A DNA stretch of 64,000 nt from the NCBI GenBank assembly GCA_026413225.1, contig CM048557.1, positions 59,324,987-59,388,986 of the forward strand. The letters run 5' to 3'. Shown here piece by piece: positions 50,501 through 62,405 of this stretch. This DNA comes from Otis tarda (Eukaryota > Chordata > Aves > Otidiformes > Otididae). The position numbers were made by a program, and so were the translations under genes. How positions within the stretch are numbered: the stretch's first letter is position 1; every line of letters begins with the position of its first letter. The notes beneath the pieces are model-generated. The model ran no database searches. It saw nothing but the letters and a program-made list of their open reading frames with translations, and was not told the DNA's origin.

Positions 50501-53500
50501 ACGAAAAAGTGCTATTTTTTTTTTCCTCTTTTCCCCCCTCCATGTGCTCCTGCTGTATTCCAGCTACAGCTAAAGCAAACAGCTTGAGCAGGTGAGGCTG
50601 TGCGGGGCTGAATGCTTATTCCTCTGGCCATCCATCCCTTTACAAAAGACACACGCGCTTGCCCTCACTCAGCTCTACCCTTGGGGTACCCACACAGATT
50701 AAGGAAGGGTCCCAAAGGACCTGCCCTCTGCACTGGCACTCGCAAAAGCAAAGCAAGTGGGTGGAGAACACAGGGAAGGGCCAGGCTAGGCAGAAGTGAA
50801 AGGCTTTAAGCTGGTCCTGTTTTAATGTACGGGGAACGGAAGAACAGATATGGACAGCAAGGTGGCCCTCGTCACGCAGGCAGCGATGGCACAGCCAGGA
50901 ACTTAATTCAATTTACAGAAGGTTAAGCCAGAGCCCCAGCCAGCAGACAGATAAGGGGAGCAGTGTCTGAATGGGCAGCACTTCTGGGCTAGTTTGCTTT
51001 TTTTGTTGGTGTTTTGTTCTTTAAAGAACGATGAACTTCAGCAGATGAAAATGCAAGAGTAGAGCTGAGAGTGGCCATGCACTACAGAAATTTGAAGTTA
51101 TGGCTCCTGGAGCATCAAAAGCACAGTCACATTGCAAATCTATATTGTTACAAATTTTACAGTCTGCAGAAGGTACTGAACACACGAGTTAAACATTAAG
51201 CACTCAGGGAAATGACAGCAGCTTTTCTACAGCTTAAAGTAAGGTTTTGTGTTGTGCTCTGAAACTACACCCAGCGAATGGGACGAGGTGGAGGGAGGGG
51301 GTGCAGGGGCAGCACCACTTGTTTTGGCTGTACTGAAGCAGTCTCCAGGCTAAATCTGAGTGGCCGCAGGCAGCAGGGTCTCCGTTGGGGTGTGCCTGGG
51401 ATGCTCCACAGCAGGCAATGTGCCAGTCTCCATTGTGACATTCACTGTGGAGCCTCCTCCAGCCCCTTCAAGCCTCTTGGGGTGGGAGTTTGCAAGCAAG
51501 CAGCACCGCATCGCTTTGAGCAGCCTTATGCTGTGCTGGCGCTGGCGTAACCCTTCCCATCTCCTGCCTGCGTATTTCCAGCGCCAGTTCTTGGCAGGCA
51601 GCTTTTCCATCCCTTGATAGTTCAGCTCTGTGCTCTCCCTCGTTGTCCTCGGCTCAATTCCCCTAGGCACAATTGGCCAGCCCTCGATGGGAGAGCGCTG
51701 AGCATCAGCTCCTCTGTAGGGCTGGAAAAAATGGCTGGCACACTGGAAGAAAGAGACTGTGAGACATTTGACACTGTAATACACAATAAACAGGACAGTA
51801 ATCTTTCATAGCTATACTGCATATCATGATAGGAAAAGTAATCCAACTTTTATAAACAAGCCTTTATTCTACAAAACCCAGACACTCTCTCATGCACAAG
51901 AAAATGCTCTGAATTATGAATGCCTGACATTTTACAATAACTATTCCTTGCCTTTTTTTTTTAAATGCAAACAATGAAACATTTTTTTTTTACAGTGAGA
52001 AAATCCCCATTTTTAGTCGGTGGAAAGTATTTGACTACATCAATGATTAATAGGTTTAATCTAATAGCTGAAACTGAAATTTAAAAAGCAAGCAAGCCAA
52101 ACAGAGCCGAATAGATTTTTGTAATGATTTCATTAGGGATTTTTAAAAGTTTGCTTTATACTTGCAGTTTGTTGTCAGAAAGAATTGGCTGAATTCAGTC
52201 AAAATGGTTTGTTCTTTGTCTGTCTGTGGTCACCATAGCTACCATTTCAATCTGTTAACATATGTGGTATTATTTTGTTCCTTTCTCTTAAACTCTATTC
52301 ACAGATGCTGTCAAGATTTTCCTTTGTACATATCTGATCGGTTTGTGCCAGGTTTGGCTCCGTGCCTTTTCAGACGAGAGCCGCTATGATGAGGACAAGG
52401 TGGTCAGGCAATCGGTGCAGCAATGGAGACAGGAGAAGCTGGGGTGGGGATGGCCGCTACTCGACTACGGCATGGGATCTGTGAGAAACACCTTGGGAAG
52501 ACATTGTCAGAGGTGTATCCTTTTTCTGGAGAGGTAAGTATGCCCTGGGTGTGCTGGGGCAGCTGCCATAAATCAGTATCAATGCATTCATTTTGGTGGA
52601 GCTGCCGTGCCTGCTGATGGTCAGGTCCTGCAATGTTGCTCATTACACAGGTCTTGGGTAAGGAGCCAAGAGATGAAGTGAGGCACAGCTACAACATTTT
52701 AAATAAATAAGTAATAACATTGTAAAGCCTCTATTCTCTTGTTTTTTTCCAGTCTTAGAAAAGGTTCAGGTTGCCACTGAGTATGGAGCTGTATCCACTC
52801 TGTACAATGGAGGTGATTGGGATATTTAGTGGAGATTAGATTAATTGGCATTGAGTGGGGAAAAAAAGTCAGTTTTCTCTATTGCTGAATGTGAAGATGA
52901 TTGAGATGGCTTCATTTTCTTTCCAGCTGTGAAGCAGGCAGGTAAATGTATTGATGTGAGTGTGTATGCAGTACAGTTTATAGTAGGGAAGCCGTAAGAG
53001 AAATCAGTCTGGAAAATAGACAATTTTCTTTCACGACAAAGCTCTCACAGTAAAGTTAAGGTGAGTCTGTTTCTTTTGTTTTGTTTTGTTTGGTTTTTTT
53101 TTTTAATAGTGTAAAAGCCTTTGTTTAAAGCTGTATGGGTCTGATTTTCAGAGCCGCTGAGCACCCTGCTCTCTGATTTCTTTTAACTGGAGATGTAGGT
53201 GTTCAGCATTTCTGGCAGCCGGGGCCCCTCTACTAATGCCTGCAGAGAGTAGCTGGAGAAAGTGTGAGAAACATTATTGTAATGAGGGGCTAATTCTGCC
53301 TCTCCTTCCTGCCTCTCAGTGCAGATGAAAGAGTGCCTGGGAGTCATGTTATGTGCACGGAGAAAGGGAATTCTGATTTACTGGCTCTGGCTCCCCAGGG
53401 GCAGGGATGCTCTCCTAGCACAACTCACAGTAAGTCACATCTGCATTTCCAGTATAAGGCCCATTTTTAAGGACTCCTAGTTCGGCTATAAAAATTCACT

Positions 53501-56500
53501 TAGCACGCATGAATAGAAACCAAATTGACAAGATAGACCATAACTGCTCTGAAAGGCCCATTAGTTCCTGTTGTATGAAAAATCCACGTTTTGAAAAAGC
53601 GAGTATTGTTCACATTTGCACAACAGGCTGTAACTGTTCCTTCAAAGTCATTACAGCCTGTACAGAAATAATAATTTTCAAAATCACTATTGATACCACA
53701 GACACAGAGCAGGAGGCAGATGCCTGTGCTTGATATTAATCCAGAGCCTTCCTGTGCCTCTGAGCAGGTTCAGATCGGTGTAAACTCTAGATTTACACTG
53801 ATGTAACTACGAGGAAGATCACAGTATAAAGGTTTTTGCCTGACGAATGAAGAGTTTGGTGCAAGGTTTCTGGTGTCCTGAGACAAATCCGAGGGGTGCA
53901 GCGGCTGTGAGAGGGTAACAACAAGTTGTTTGTTGAGAAACACCATCCATTCACTGTGCTCAGTGCTGGGAGGGAGGGTAGGGGAAATGCATCTGTATTT
54001 GGTGCTTTTGGTGTTTAATAAGGGGAAAGCCCAGGGCAGGTAGCAATGTAGCTCTTTCTGTAACTGTGATTTTAAGAGGTACTAGGTCATGGCATTTTCT
54101 AAAATTGTTTCTTTTAGTTGGTGATTAATCCCCCACTTGATGCCAAATCGAGGTTTCATTGATTTTTTTTTTCTTTTCTCTTCCAGGTTTTCATGTGCTG
54201 CAGGTTTTCTTTAGACAAATAGCAGTGAGAAACTAACTTTGATTTCTCCCTCCTCCCCTTGAGATTGCTAGCATTTGAGCAAGCAATGTGGAATGGATGG
54301 AAGAGAAAGTGTAAAATCAAAGGTTGGCACTAGAGTCCTGGCGAGTTGTGCTATGCCTTAAGGGTGTGTTCACAGAAACACTGGGCCTGAGCCTTCTTGT
54401 ACTGGTTTTACAACAAAGGCAGTTTCCAAGGATGTCAGCAGAGTGATCCTCATGTACGTCAGGAGGATGTGAATAAGGTAATTTTCTCCACTCCCACGTG
54501 TGTGTATGGACATACCAACCTATACATTTTTGCTTTCTTACAAAAGTTTGCTTGAACCTACGACTATGTGTTTTGAGGGTCATTTCAGATGAATTTTTAA
54601 CAGTTCCTTTTCCCATGGGAATGTCAGTGGTCAGAGACCCTGTAGGATACCCCTGGCTGAATTTCCCTAAGATCATCCTATGCCATGGGAAGAGATTGGG
54701 CTGAACGGTGGAGTAAAGGGGGCTGCGTTGGCAGAAAGTCAAACCGTGGATTTTCTGGTAGGATTTCAGGAGCAAGCAGCTGCCTCTCAGCTGGACCTCT
54801 CTTCCCCATTACTGGGATTACCACAATAGCACCAAGGCAAGTGAAAAGGATCCCCAGGGAGGCAGGAGACTGCCTGGCCGAGGGACTTTGGGGTTTCTGT
54901 CAGAGCCCCAAACACGGGTGCAGCTCTGTGGTAGTGCACAGGCAGGGGAGCTGCATGCAAGGCAGCTCTGGGCGGCCTTTCTGCTCCCACCACTGGACCC
55001 CAGTGACATGGGCCACTGAAAAGCTGCCACTGTGGAGGGTCTCACACAGAGAAGTTGTCCTCCTGGATTTGGCTGGTGCTTCTTTTAGTCCATTAGCTAG
55101 CAGCATCCTTCAAAGGTACTGCTACAGCACTGTGTGAGTGGCTGCTCCTTAGGAAAGCCTCTTCTCTCACTCAAAAAAAAAAAAAAAAAAGGGATTGATT
55201 TAAATGCTGGAGTGCAAGGGATTGTATTCCTTGCAAAGCTCTTAAAATTAATATCTACTGTTAAACCCTTGGATCTCTTAATGTACAGTATCCAATCTTT
55301 GTCCCATTAGGTCCTGTGACAAAGAGCTCCCCGAAGGGATTGTGTGCTTTTCTTGTTCAAAATCTCCTGTGAGAAAAATTAAGTTACTGGACTCCCAGTC
55401 ATCCTGAAAATGATGGCAGCTGTCCCCTGCAACTCCGTCTCCCCTCACAGACTTTAGCAGTGCGTGCTGGCAGCCCCACCGCCAAGATAGTGATGATGGA
55501 GAAAACTGAAATGAAATAAGTTTATAAAAAGAGAGTGGTATCTTCCCAGGTAAGTGCTGTGCTAGCTGCAATCATCCCTATGAGGAAGTGGCTCCCCAAA
55601 GGAAATTTTGTTCCCCATTTGTTTTTTTTTTAAGGAGTGATGAATCTCTTCGCATCTTGTGTTTCTCTTCTGATATGGAGATTTTCTACTTAAACATAGA
55701 ACTCAGTGGAGCAAATCCACCAGCTATCTGAGGCTTTCTACTCTGATTTTGCTACGTGCCTCCTCCTCATCCTCAGGAAGGGAAAGGTGCCTGTCCCACC
55801 TCATATGAAGCTTGTTTTCTATGAGAAGGCACCAGCTATGGAGGGGTTAATAACGCCAGAGCCTAGCTCCTGTCTCACTCCCTCTCACTGCTGCTGTCCC
55901 TTTCCACTTTCTCCTCCTGAGCTCCTCCTCAGGGCTGCTCAGGGGGGCAGGATGGGGGGCAGAGAGGGGCTGCCCGCTGTGGGTGCTGCCTGTTGCGGGT
56001 TGCCGCCCGCTCCGGAGCCCCTCTGGGTGGGGTGGTGGGGGAGCTGAGGGCAAGAGGGCTCCTCAACAGCCTTAAATTGAATTAGCTGAGAGAAGCTCCC
56101 AGAAGGAAAAGGAGAGAGGGGAGTCCTGTGGGAGCCACGCGAGGTGGTGGGGAAGGCCGTGTGCCCCTGTAGCCGAATCCCCGCAAAGGGGATGCTGACA
56201 GTAGCATGTACAGATGTGCGATTCCTGTTCCCATCAGCTTCACCAGCTGTGAAATAGATCCTAGTACGCACGCTGAAATGGACCCACCGGGGTCTCCTGG
56301 GATAGGTGGGGTGTTCTCTGCAACTCTGCCTGTGCCAAGATTGTGCATTTGTCTCAGGGCTCTCTGGCATCACCAGCCTCTGCCTGTGCAGGGTTTCAAT
56401 CCCATTCTCCCCTTCTTCCCAAGGCCAGCTGTCTCCCCGACTCTGGGCCAGCCAGGAGCCCTGCTCCAGGCCAAGCCATGGTTTCCCCTGCTGCTGCGGC

Positions 56501-57203
56501 TCCCCTGGTCCGGCCACGCTCACCCCAGCAGTCCTCCTGCCTCCCCCGCTGCTGATCCAACCCCAGCTGCCTCTCTGTACCCTCACACTCCCACTATGGT
56601 CCTCCCCATATTTTTTCCACTGGCCTCCCACTTACTACAGGATATGAGCCGTTCTCTCCAGTGGGAAATAAAAGTTTGGATTAAAATTTGCCGCATTATT
56701 CCTTCTCTAAAAGCAGCTTTCAGGCTGAAAAGCTCCAAAGGAGTGTGGGATATTTAGGGACAGATTTTTAAAGTCTTTCAGTTACATTAAAATGAAACTA
56801 GATGCCCTTTGGGATTTTTCAGCAGAAGGAGGTGATTTTGAAATATGCACATGATGTCTGTTTATGTCTTTTAGGCATCTAAATGCTTCCAGGGATTTGG
56901 GGTTTGAACACCTAAGTCCCCTTGAAACCAAAGAGAGCCAGGCATCAACTCCTATACATTCCTTCCAAATTCCAGCCAAAATTTTTGTCCAACTTGGAGC
57001 ACGAAATTCTAACGTAAGAGATTATAAACTCCATTTCCGCTCTGCTTTAGCAGGCAGCTTAACACCAAGGAAAAAAAACCAACCCGTAGTGTTGACTGTA
57101 TAAACATCTTGTTCAAAGGGTAACATTTGCCTGATTAATAGCCTTTCAGTATTAAAAACAATCAGTCTAGAGCGTGATTAATTGTCCCTTCCACGACTAG
57201 TAA
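44561..57203. other. Intergenic, no gene seen
   Basis: About 12.6 kb alternating between AT-rich parts (for example 47880-49120, 51780-52340 and 53470-53720) and mixed parts. T runs occur near 45189-45236, 48061, 51953 and 53094, and an A18 run at 55173-55190. No protein family, RNA gene or known mobile element was recognised. Confidence 0.45.
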
Positions 57204-57247
57204 CTATATATGTGTGAGTATATACATACATACATATATATATACAC
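57204..57247. repeat. TA/CA microsatellite
   Basis: Interrupted dinucleotide and tetranucleotide repeat: TATATATGTGTG, then CATACATACATATATATATACAC. Confidence 0.85.
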
Positions 57248-60200
57248 TCCTGTAAACACACAGACACATTCTCACTGGGGTAAGCATTTTTAGCCTGTCT
57301 GTTCTCAAGGAAAATACAATATGCAGGAGGCGAAAGCTGCTTTTTTTCAACTCTGGCAAACAGGAAGGGTTTTAGTTCTTGTAACCTTTTGTTGCAAGAA
57401 CCAGCAGCCCCAGGGATGCGTGGTGAGCATTGCCATCCTGGTGAAAGGCACCAAACACTCGCCTGGGCAGGGAGGAGACCAAGAAAGAGGGAGAAGGTGC
57501 TTTGCTTTTCGTCCAGGGAATGAAGGCTGCTCAGCTGCTTGGCATCCCCGCTGCATTTCTACTTCATCTGTGTTTTACTTGTAGGACTGACAGGGTTAAT
57601 GATAATAAAAAATTTTCATTTAAAAGTTGGCAAGGAGAGGTGCTTTTGTTCTGACAAAGATAACCAAATTTCAAGAAATTATTTAAAAAGACAGTCCTGC
57701 CTGGTCCAACCCGTCAGGCTACAGCAAACAGGCAACAGTGAGACCGTTTCCGTCAGGAAAAGACTTTTTCCTCCCCCCTTTTTGCTCTGATATCTAAACA
57801 GCTGAACAGGTTTAACCATTATGTTACAGTAACGTCTAGAAATTGCAGGCAAGCTCAGGGGCTAGGAAAAAAACATCATCTTGCTTTATGTGACTCAGTC
57901 TGCTACAGACCATATATGAAACTTCTCCTCATCCTGCACACGGCTTGATGAGCCTCGGCAGGACGTATAAGTGTGTGCAGTCACGTGTAGGATCATGGCC
58001 TAACGTGTCTAAATCAAAGTTTGACCCCAGCAAACAAGCCCTCATACCCACCAGAGTATCGCTTAGTGCTCATGGGGTTTCCTCCTCATCTGTCCCACCT
58101 TGCAGAACTTAAAGACAAGGAAGTTTTAACGCTGGGTTTCTCCAGAGCAACTGGCGTGAGCTGTTTGTATTGGAGCAGTATTTGTTCCTGTTTTGGCATT
58201 TGCAGTAGTCAGAGGCTGCAAAAAGTGCGTTCACTCTTGCTGCTGAAAAATAAAATATAATTCTGTATTTTGTGCACAGTCTCTGTGTGCACGCTCACCT
58301 ACAGTCTGTGATGAGTTTTCTTTATGGCCAGAAAATAATTTTTCTAAGTTTGTTTCAAGAACAACACCGGAGTCTGAAGTGCTGTGTCACAGCAAAAAAA
58401 ACCTCAAAACTTCAGGCTTTTAGCCTAAGCAGAAAGAAACCCACCACCACTGTCAAGGAAGCACAAACAAACACACAGAGAAAGTCTCAATGGTTAGAAA
58501 GAAGCTCCATCAGCATCAGAGATGTTATGTTCAGGGCTCATGAGCTTCTGCAGAAAGGTTTGAAAAAGAAAAGCAGCTCTGCCAGGGATGAAGAGGGTGT
58601 TGCTGGCCTGGGACAACAGCTGTGACAGGTGCAAACTGGCTGTGACGGTGACAGCCCAGAGACTTCCTGCTCTGGGGACGCACAGATGCGCACAGCTGTG
58701 CACACACGCACCGCCTGGCACCCAAGGGAGAAGGCACCGATCCTGTTCCTGGGCATCTCCGCAGCTTTTGCTGGGGATACGGAGGGGCCTGGTGAGCGGG
58801 AGAGAAAGCGGCCGAGCGTGTCTTGCTGTCCCGGGCGACGGCTTCGGTGCTGGTGGCATCGCTCACGGCGCTGCCAGGCAAAGGTGAGGCTGCAGGGGAT
58901 GTGCTGCCTCAACGGGAACCGGGAATGGGAAGGGTGCTGCTCAGCCCTGCTCCGGAGAGGCCGGTCTGGGGGTCACAGTTTTGGGAAACGCAAACAGTTG
59001 TGAAAGTGCCAGCAGTAAATGTTGTTTCAATAGTTTAAAAGAGTGAAATTGTGTTATAAATATTTTAGATGATTGACTTAGATTTTAATCCTGGGGCCTA
59101 AGTGGGTAACGGCTATGAAGAGAGCAGGAGGGAGGGAGAGGAAGTGAAGGAAGACCAAAATTAGGCCCCGATTTGCAAAGCTGTACACACGTGTTTCGGT
59201 GTAAGCACATCTGGGGGCTCAGGTTCAAGTTCAATACTCAGGTGTGCTTTGGTCTAACCCCTGGGTGAGTGTTTTTTTTTTTCTTTTTTTTTCCAGGTCT
59301 GGGACTTGCAAAGTAGAGTGAAAAAACCTTTCGAATATCACTTAAGCTCATTTTTAAATGAAAAATCAGGTGTTCCTTTCCTGCCCTTCCATTTCTGGAG
59401 TAGAAATATTGGCGTACAGAGAAGGATAATGAACACTCTGCCATGTTTGCATTCTTGTCTATCATGAAAATGTATTCTGTGCTAAAGCGCTAATACACTT
59501 TGCACAGGGAAATACTTGTGGCTGTCAGGGCTGCGGTTTAAGAGCATCGCTAATTATTCCCTTGATTTAGAACTGGTATTTTTAAAGGGTGTGGGATCAG
59601 GAGTCGCCGACATAAAATTTAGTTTTATGAGCTAGAAAAAGTTATTTTTACATAGTGTAAATAAACTTTTTTTTTTTGTGCTGTAAATAAATAACTGGTG
59701 AATAAATATTCACAGGTATATGCATGTGTACTTGAAGGAAACCGATTGTGCGTCTGTATATCCACACACACAGAGTATAGAGGGGAAAGTAAATATTGAA
59801 GAGGTCACTAGACTGAAAGAAACCAGCCCGCGCTTCAGAAAGGTGTTTATCTAATTTTAATGGAGCAAGTAGTGCATGAAAATTAACGAGGACCCCTTCC
59901 AAACTACCACCTAGAAGGGAAATCATTTTGATAACCTGACGCGCGGCGCAGAACGGGAAGGGTAAGCCCGGCGCTGGAGCCCGCAGCTCTCCCTCAGCAG
60001 CTTTCCCCCTCCCCCTGTGCAAATTCTCTTGGATTAAAACGGCAGAGGGAGGAGGGGAGCGGCTGGGGACAGTTTGTCTGATATGAGATAACCGCTGCTA
60101 GTCAAATTGCACTTTTAATTGCACGGGCCAATAAAAAAAAAAAAAAAAAAACTTGCTACAGAAGTTAATTTGAATGAAAATAGAAGACACGCCCCGCAAG

Positions 60201-60289
60201 CTGCTTTCCATGATTATGCATTATTGTCCCTCACCCTGCTGTACAGTTCAACTCGCAAATAAAACCCAGCAGTTTGCGGGCTTTTTGTT
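57248..60289. other. Upstream flank of RCOR1, no gene seen
   Basis: Mixed sequence turning AT-rich at 59030-59700. An A19 run lies at 60133-60151. The stretch around 59480-60280 contains several TAATTA-, GATAA- and ATTTGAAT-like motifs just ahead of the RCOR1 CpG island and may include proximal regulatory sequence, which is an inference. Confidence 0.4.
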
Positions 60290-61226
60290 GCCCATTTTTG
60301 TCAGGACGGGGCTAGACCCCCGTCCCCATCCTCCCCCCAAAGCAACTCCTCCCCTGAAGCGCACAGGGCTCGGCGAGGAGGGCCTCGCGTGACGGGGAAA
60401 GGAAAAATGGTCCCACTTCCCCTTTTGTTTCCTCCCCTCGCCCCTCGCCCAGGCTCCTTCCCGCTTTTTGGGAGCGGTGCCGTTGGAGTCCGCGGACCGG
60501 ATTCGGGGAAGGCACAAAGGCGTAGGACCCCCCCCCCCCGCCCCAAAGCGTGATCTTGCGACAGCGGCCATGCGGCGAGGCTTTTTCTGCGCCCTGAGAG
60601 GCCCCCGCAGGCTGAAGGGGCCCCTCTACGGCCCCAGCCCCCCTAGCCATGCCGCCCGGGGAGCTGGGCACCTCGTGGGCCTCGGTGGCAAGGCACGAGC
60701 CGTGGAAATTTGGAGCGTGGGGTCAGTTGCCCCCGCTGGGCCCAAAAAGCGGCCGTTGACTTGGCAGAAGAGCCCCTCGAGGGGAAGAGGGGGGGGGAGG
60801 GGGAACTGAGGAGTTAACTGGGAGGAGTCGTCGGGGCCACCGGTGCCCCGGCCCGGGGCAAGGGCTTCACCGCCTCCCTGGGACTGCGTGAGACAGCCCG
60901 GCGGGCGGCCCGGCCCCCGGGGCAGCCGGCAGCACCCTGCTGACGGGGCCTGATTCCGCTCCTGCCGGCCCCGTCCGTGCGGCGCCTGCTTCCCCGCATG
61001 GCTGCTCTCGGCCCCTCAGGGCTCCGGTCCCGGGAAGGGTGACACCCCTCCGCCCCAGTCCCGTACCCTCAGCACCGCTCCCAGCCGCCCCGGGCTGCCA
61101 CCCCCCCACCTCAGGGCACCCGCGGCCGCTGGGCTCCCCCAGCCCCTCGGAGGACTCCTTGGCTGCCACCCCGCCCCCAGCGGGTCCGCCCCGCCTGGGT
61201 CGGGCACAGAACCCCAGCACACCCCA

Positions 61227-61250
61227 CCCCCCCCCCCCCCCCCCCCCCCC
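61227..61250. repeat. C24 homopolymer
   Basis: Twenty-four consecutive C bases about 0.75 kb upstream of the RCOR1 start codon. The length is likely polymorphic or miscounted in sequencing. Confidence 0.95.
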
Positions 61251-61652
61251 AACACGCCAACCACCCCCCAACACTGCCACTCCCAGAGTCTCCCCCGGCC
61301 AACGGGGGCTTTGTATGGGCTCCCATTCAAACCACGCCGTAACCTTCCGCCGCGCACAGGGGAGGAGGGGGAAAAGTAGTCCCTCGCCAACCTCCTCCCA
61401 GGGCTGAGTTCACAACGGGGCACCGGACCCCGCTGCCCACCCCGCCTTCCGCAAGCCACGGAGCACAGCTCCGGCGGGGGCGTGCGAACCCGCCTCTCTG
61501 CCCCCCGCTCCCCCCTCCTCCGCAGCCCTCCGAGGAAAGGTATCGCTGGGCGGAGAGATCGCCGAGCCCTCACACGTATGGCTCGGCGATACGCCTCCAC
61601 CTAACCCAGCAAACGGAAGCGCCGAGCCGCCACGATGGACGGGAAACGGCGT

Positions 61653-61730
61653 CCAATGAGAAAGCGGGCTGGCCTCCCAAAATGTAAGTTGAACCAATGG
61701 CGAGGAGCGCGAGGGGGGGGAGGCGGGGCC
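61653..61730 (+). promoter_or_regulatory. RCOR1: RCOR1 core promoter: two CCAAT boxes and a GC box
   Basis: CCAAT boxes at 61653-61657 and 61694-61698 share one strand and are 41 bp apart, about four helical turns, an arrangement common for NF-Y. A GC box (GGCGGGGCC) lies at 61722-61730. No TATA box is seen, as usual for a CpG-island housekeeping promoter. The transcription start is expected around 61730-61800. Confidence 0.6.
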
Positions 61731-61739
61731 GGTGGCAGG

Positions 61740-61988
61740 CAGCAGCGCAGGTTGAACGGAGTCCCAGCGCAGGGCTGGGATGAGCCTCAAACTTCGGGGC
61801 GATCGTGGTGGGGGATGTAGCAGCGCCGCCGCGCACCGGCCCGCCCCGGCTCCCGCCCGCCCTCGGCGCCTCCCCCAACCGCCCCCCCCCCCCGCAGTTT
61901 TTAAACTCTGGTTCCCCCCCCCCCCCCTTCCCTTCTTCTCCACACCCCCCCGCCCCCCCTCCCCACCACACACCCCTTCCTCCCCTAA
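61740..61988 (+). other. RCOR1: RCOR1 5' UTR (approximate start)
   Basis: The stretch is pyrimidine-rich, with long C runs, and ends with an in-frame TAA directly before the ATG at 61989. An upstream ATG at 61780, with purines around it, opens a 73-codon out-of-frame ORF ending at 62001. The TGA of that ORF overlaps the second RCOR1 methionine codon as ATGA. Whether the upstream ATG is transcribed depends on the unmapped start site. Confidence 0.5.
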
Positions 61989-62175
61989 ATGCCAGCCATG
62001 ATCGAGAAGGGCCCGGAGGTCTCGGGGAAACGGCGGGGCAGGAACCACAACGCCGCCGGCGGGAATAATAACAACAACGGCGGCAGCAAAAGTTTATCCG
62101 CCGCCCCCAACGGCAACAGCAGCGGCAACTCTTGGGAGGAGGGGAGCTCGGGGTCCTCTAGCGATGAGGAGCACG
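61989..62175 (+). CDS. RCOR1: RCOR1 (CoREST) coding exon 1, residues 1-62
   Basis: The exon encodes the N-terminus of REST corepressor 1, the scaffold protein that bridges LSD1/KDM1A and HDAC1/2 in a nuclear histone demethylase-deacetylase complex. The opening MPAMIEKGPEVSGKRRGR and the later APNGNSSGNSWEEGSSGSSSDEEH block match vertebrate RCOR1 closely. Between them, residues 20-34 are Asn/Gly-rich (five consecutive Asn), where mammals have a long Ala/Ser-rich stretch. No folded domain lies in this exon. An in-frame TAA immediately precedes the first ATG, so the frame cannot begin earlier. The first ATG has T at -3, while Met4 at 61998 has G at -3 and may also be used. The exon ends in phase 1 at the donor CACG|GTGAGA. 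The known ELM2, SANT1 and SANT2 parts are encoded downstream, mostly outside the window. Confidence 0.95.
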
Positions 62176-62282
62176 GTGAGAAGCGGGAAGGGAGAAAGGG
62201 GGGGGTAACCGGAGTTGGGGGGGGGGGGGAGGAATAGGGGCCGGGCCCACGCGGGTAACGCTTCTCCCTCTGCCTCCCTCAG
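62176..62282 (+). other. RCOR1: RCOR1 intron 1 (107 nt)
   Basis: GTGAGA at the 5' end and a pyrimidine-rich CTCCCTCTGCCTCCCTCAG at the 3' end bound a very short GC-rich intron with a G13 run. Removing it joins ...DEEH to AGGGMRVGPQYQ, which matches RCOR1 proteins. Read-through would instead add about 20 unrelated residues and stop. Confidence 0.9.
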
Positions 62283-62342
62283 CTGGCGGCGGAATGAGGG
62301 TCGGGCCGCAGTACCAGGCGGTGGTCCCCGATTTCGACCCCG
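62283..62342 (+). CDS. RCOR1: RCOR1 coding exon 2, residues 63-82
   Basis: This 60-nt exon encodes, after completing the split codon, AGGGMRVGPQYQAVVPDFDP. It covers the end of the acidic Ser-rich linker and the first strand of the ELM2 domain, the part of CoREST used for HDAC1/2 recruitment in the family. It is bounded by the acceptor CTCAG at 62278-62282 and the strong donor CG|GTAAGT at 62343. Both edges are phase 1, so the exon is a symmetric 20-codon unit. The next codon begins with G, expected to give the Ala that follows FDP in other RCOR1 proteins. Confidence 0.93.
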
Positions 62343-62405
62343 GTAAGTCTTTAATATTTTTTAGGAGGGGCAACTCCACCCCCCCTCCCCCCCATCATCC
62401 ATTGC

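Noticed and set aside
54685-55137. Plus-strand open frame of 150 codons
   Set aside because: No known family, overlapped by open minus-strand frames, and no splice or promoter evidence.
61016-62048. Minus-strand open frames of about 200 codons in the RCOR1 CpG island
   Set aside because: GC-rich islands have few stop codons. These frames are Gly/Arg-rich, run through homopolymers and lie opposite the RCOR1 5' UTR and exon 1.
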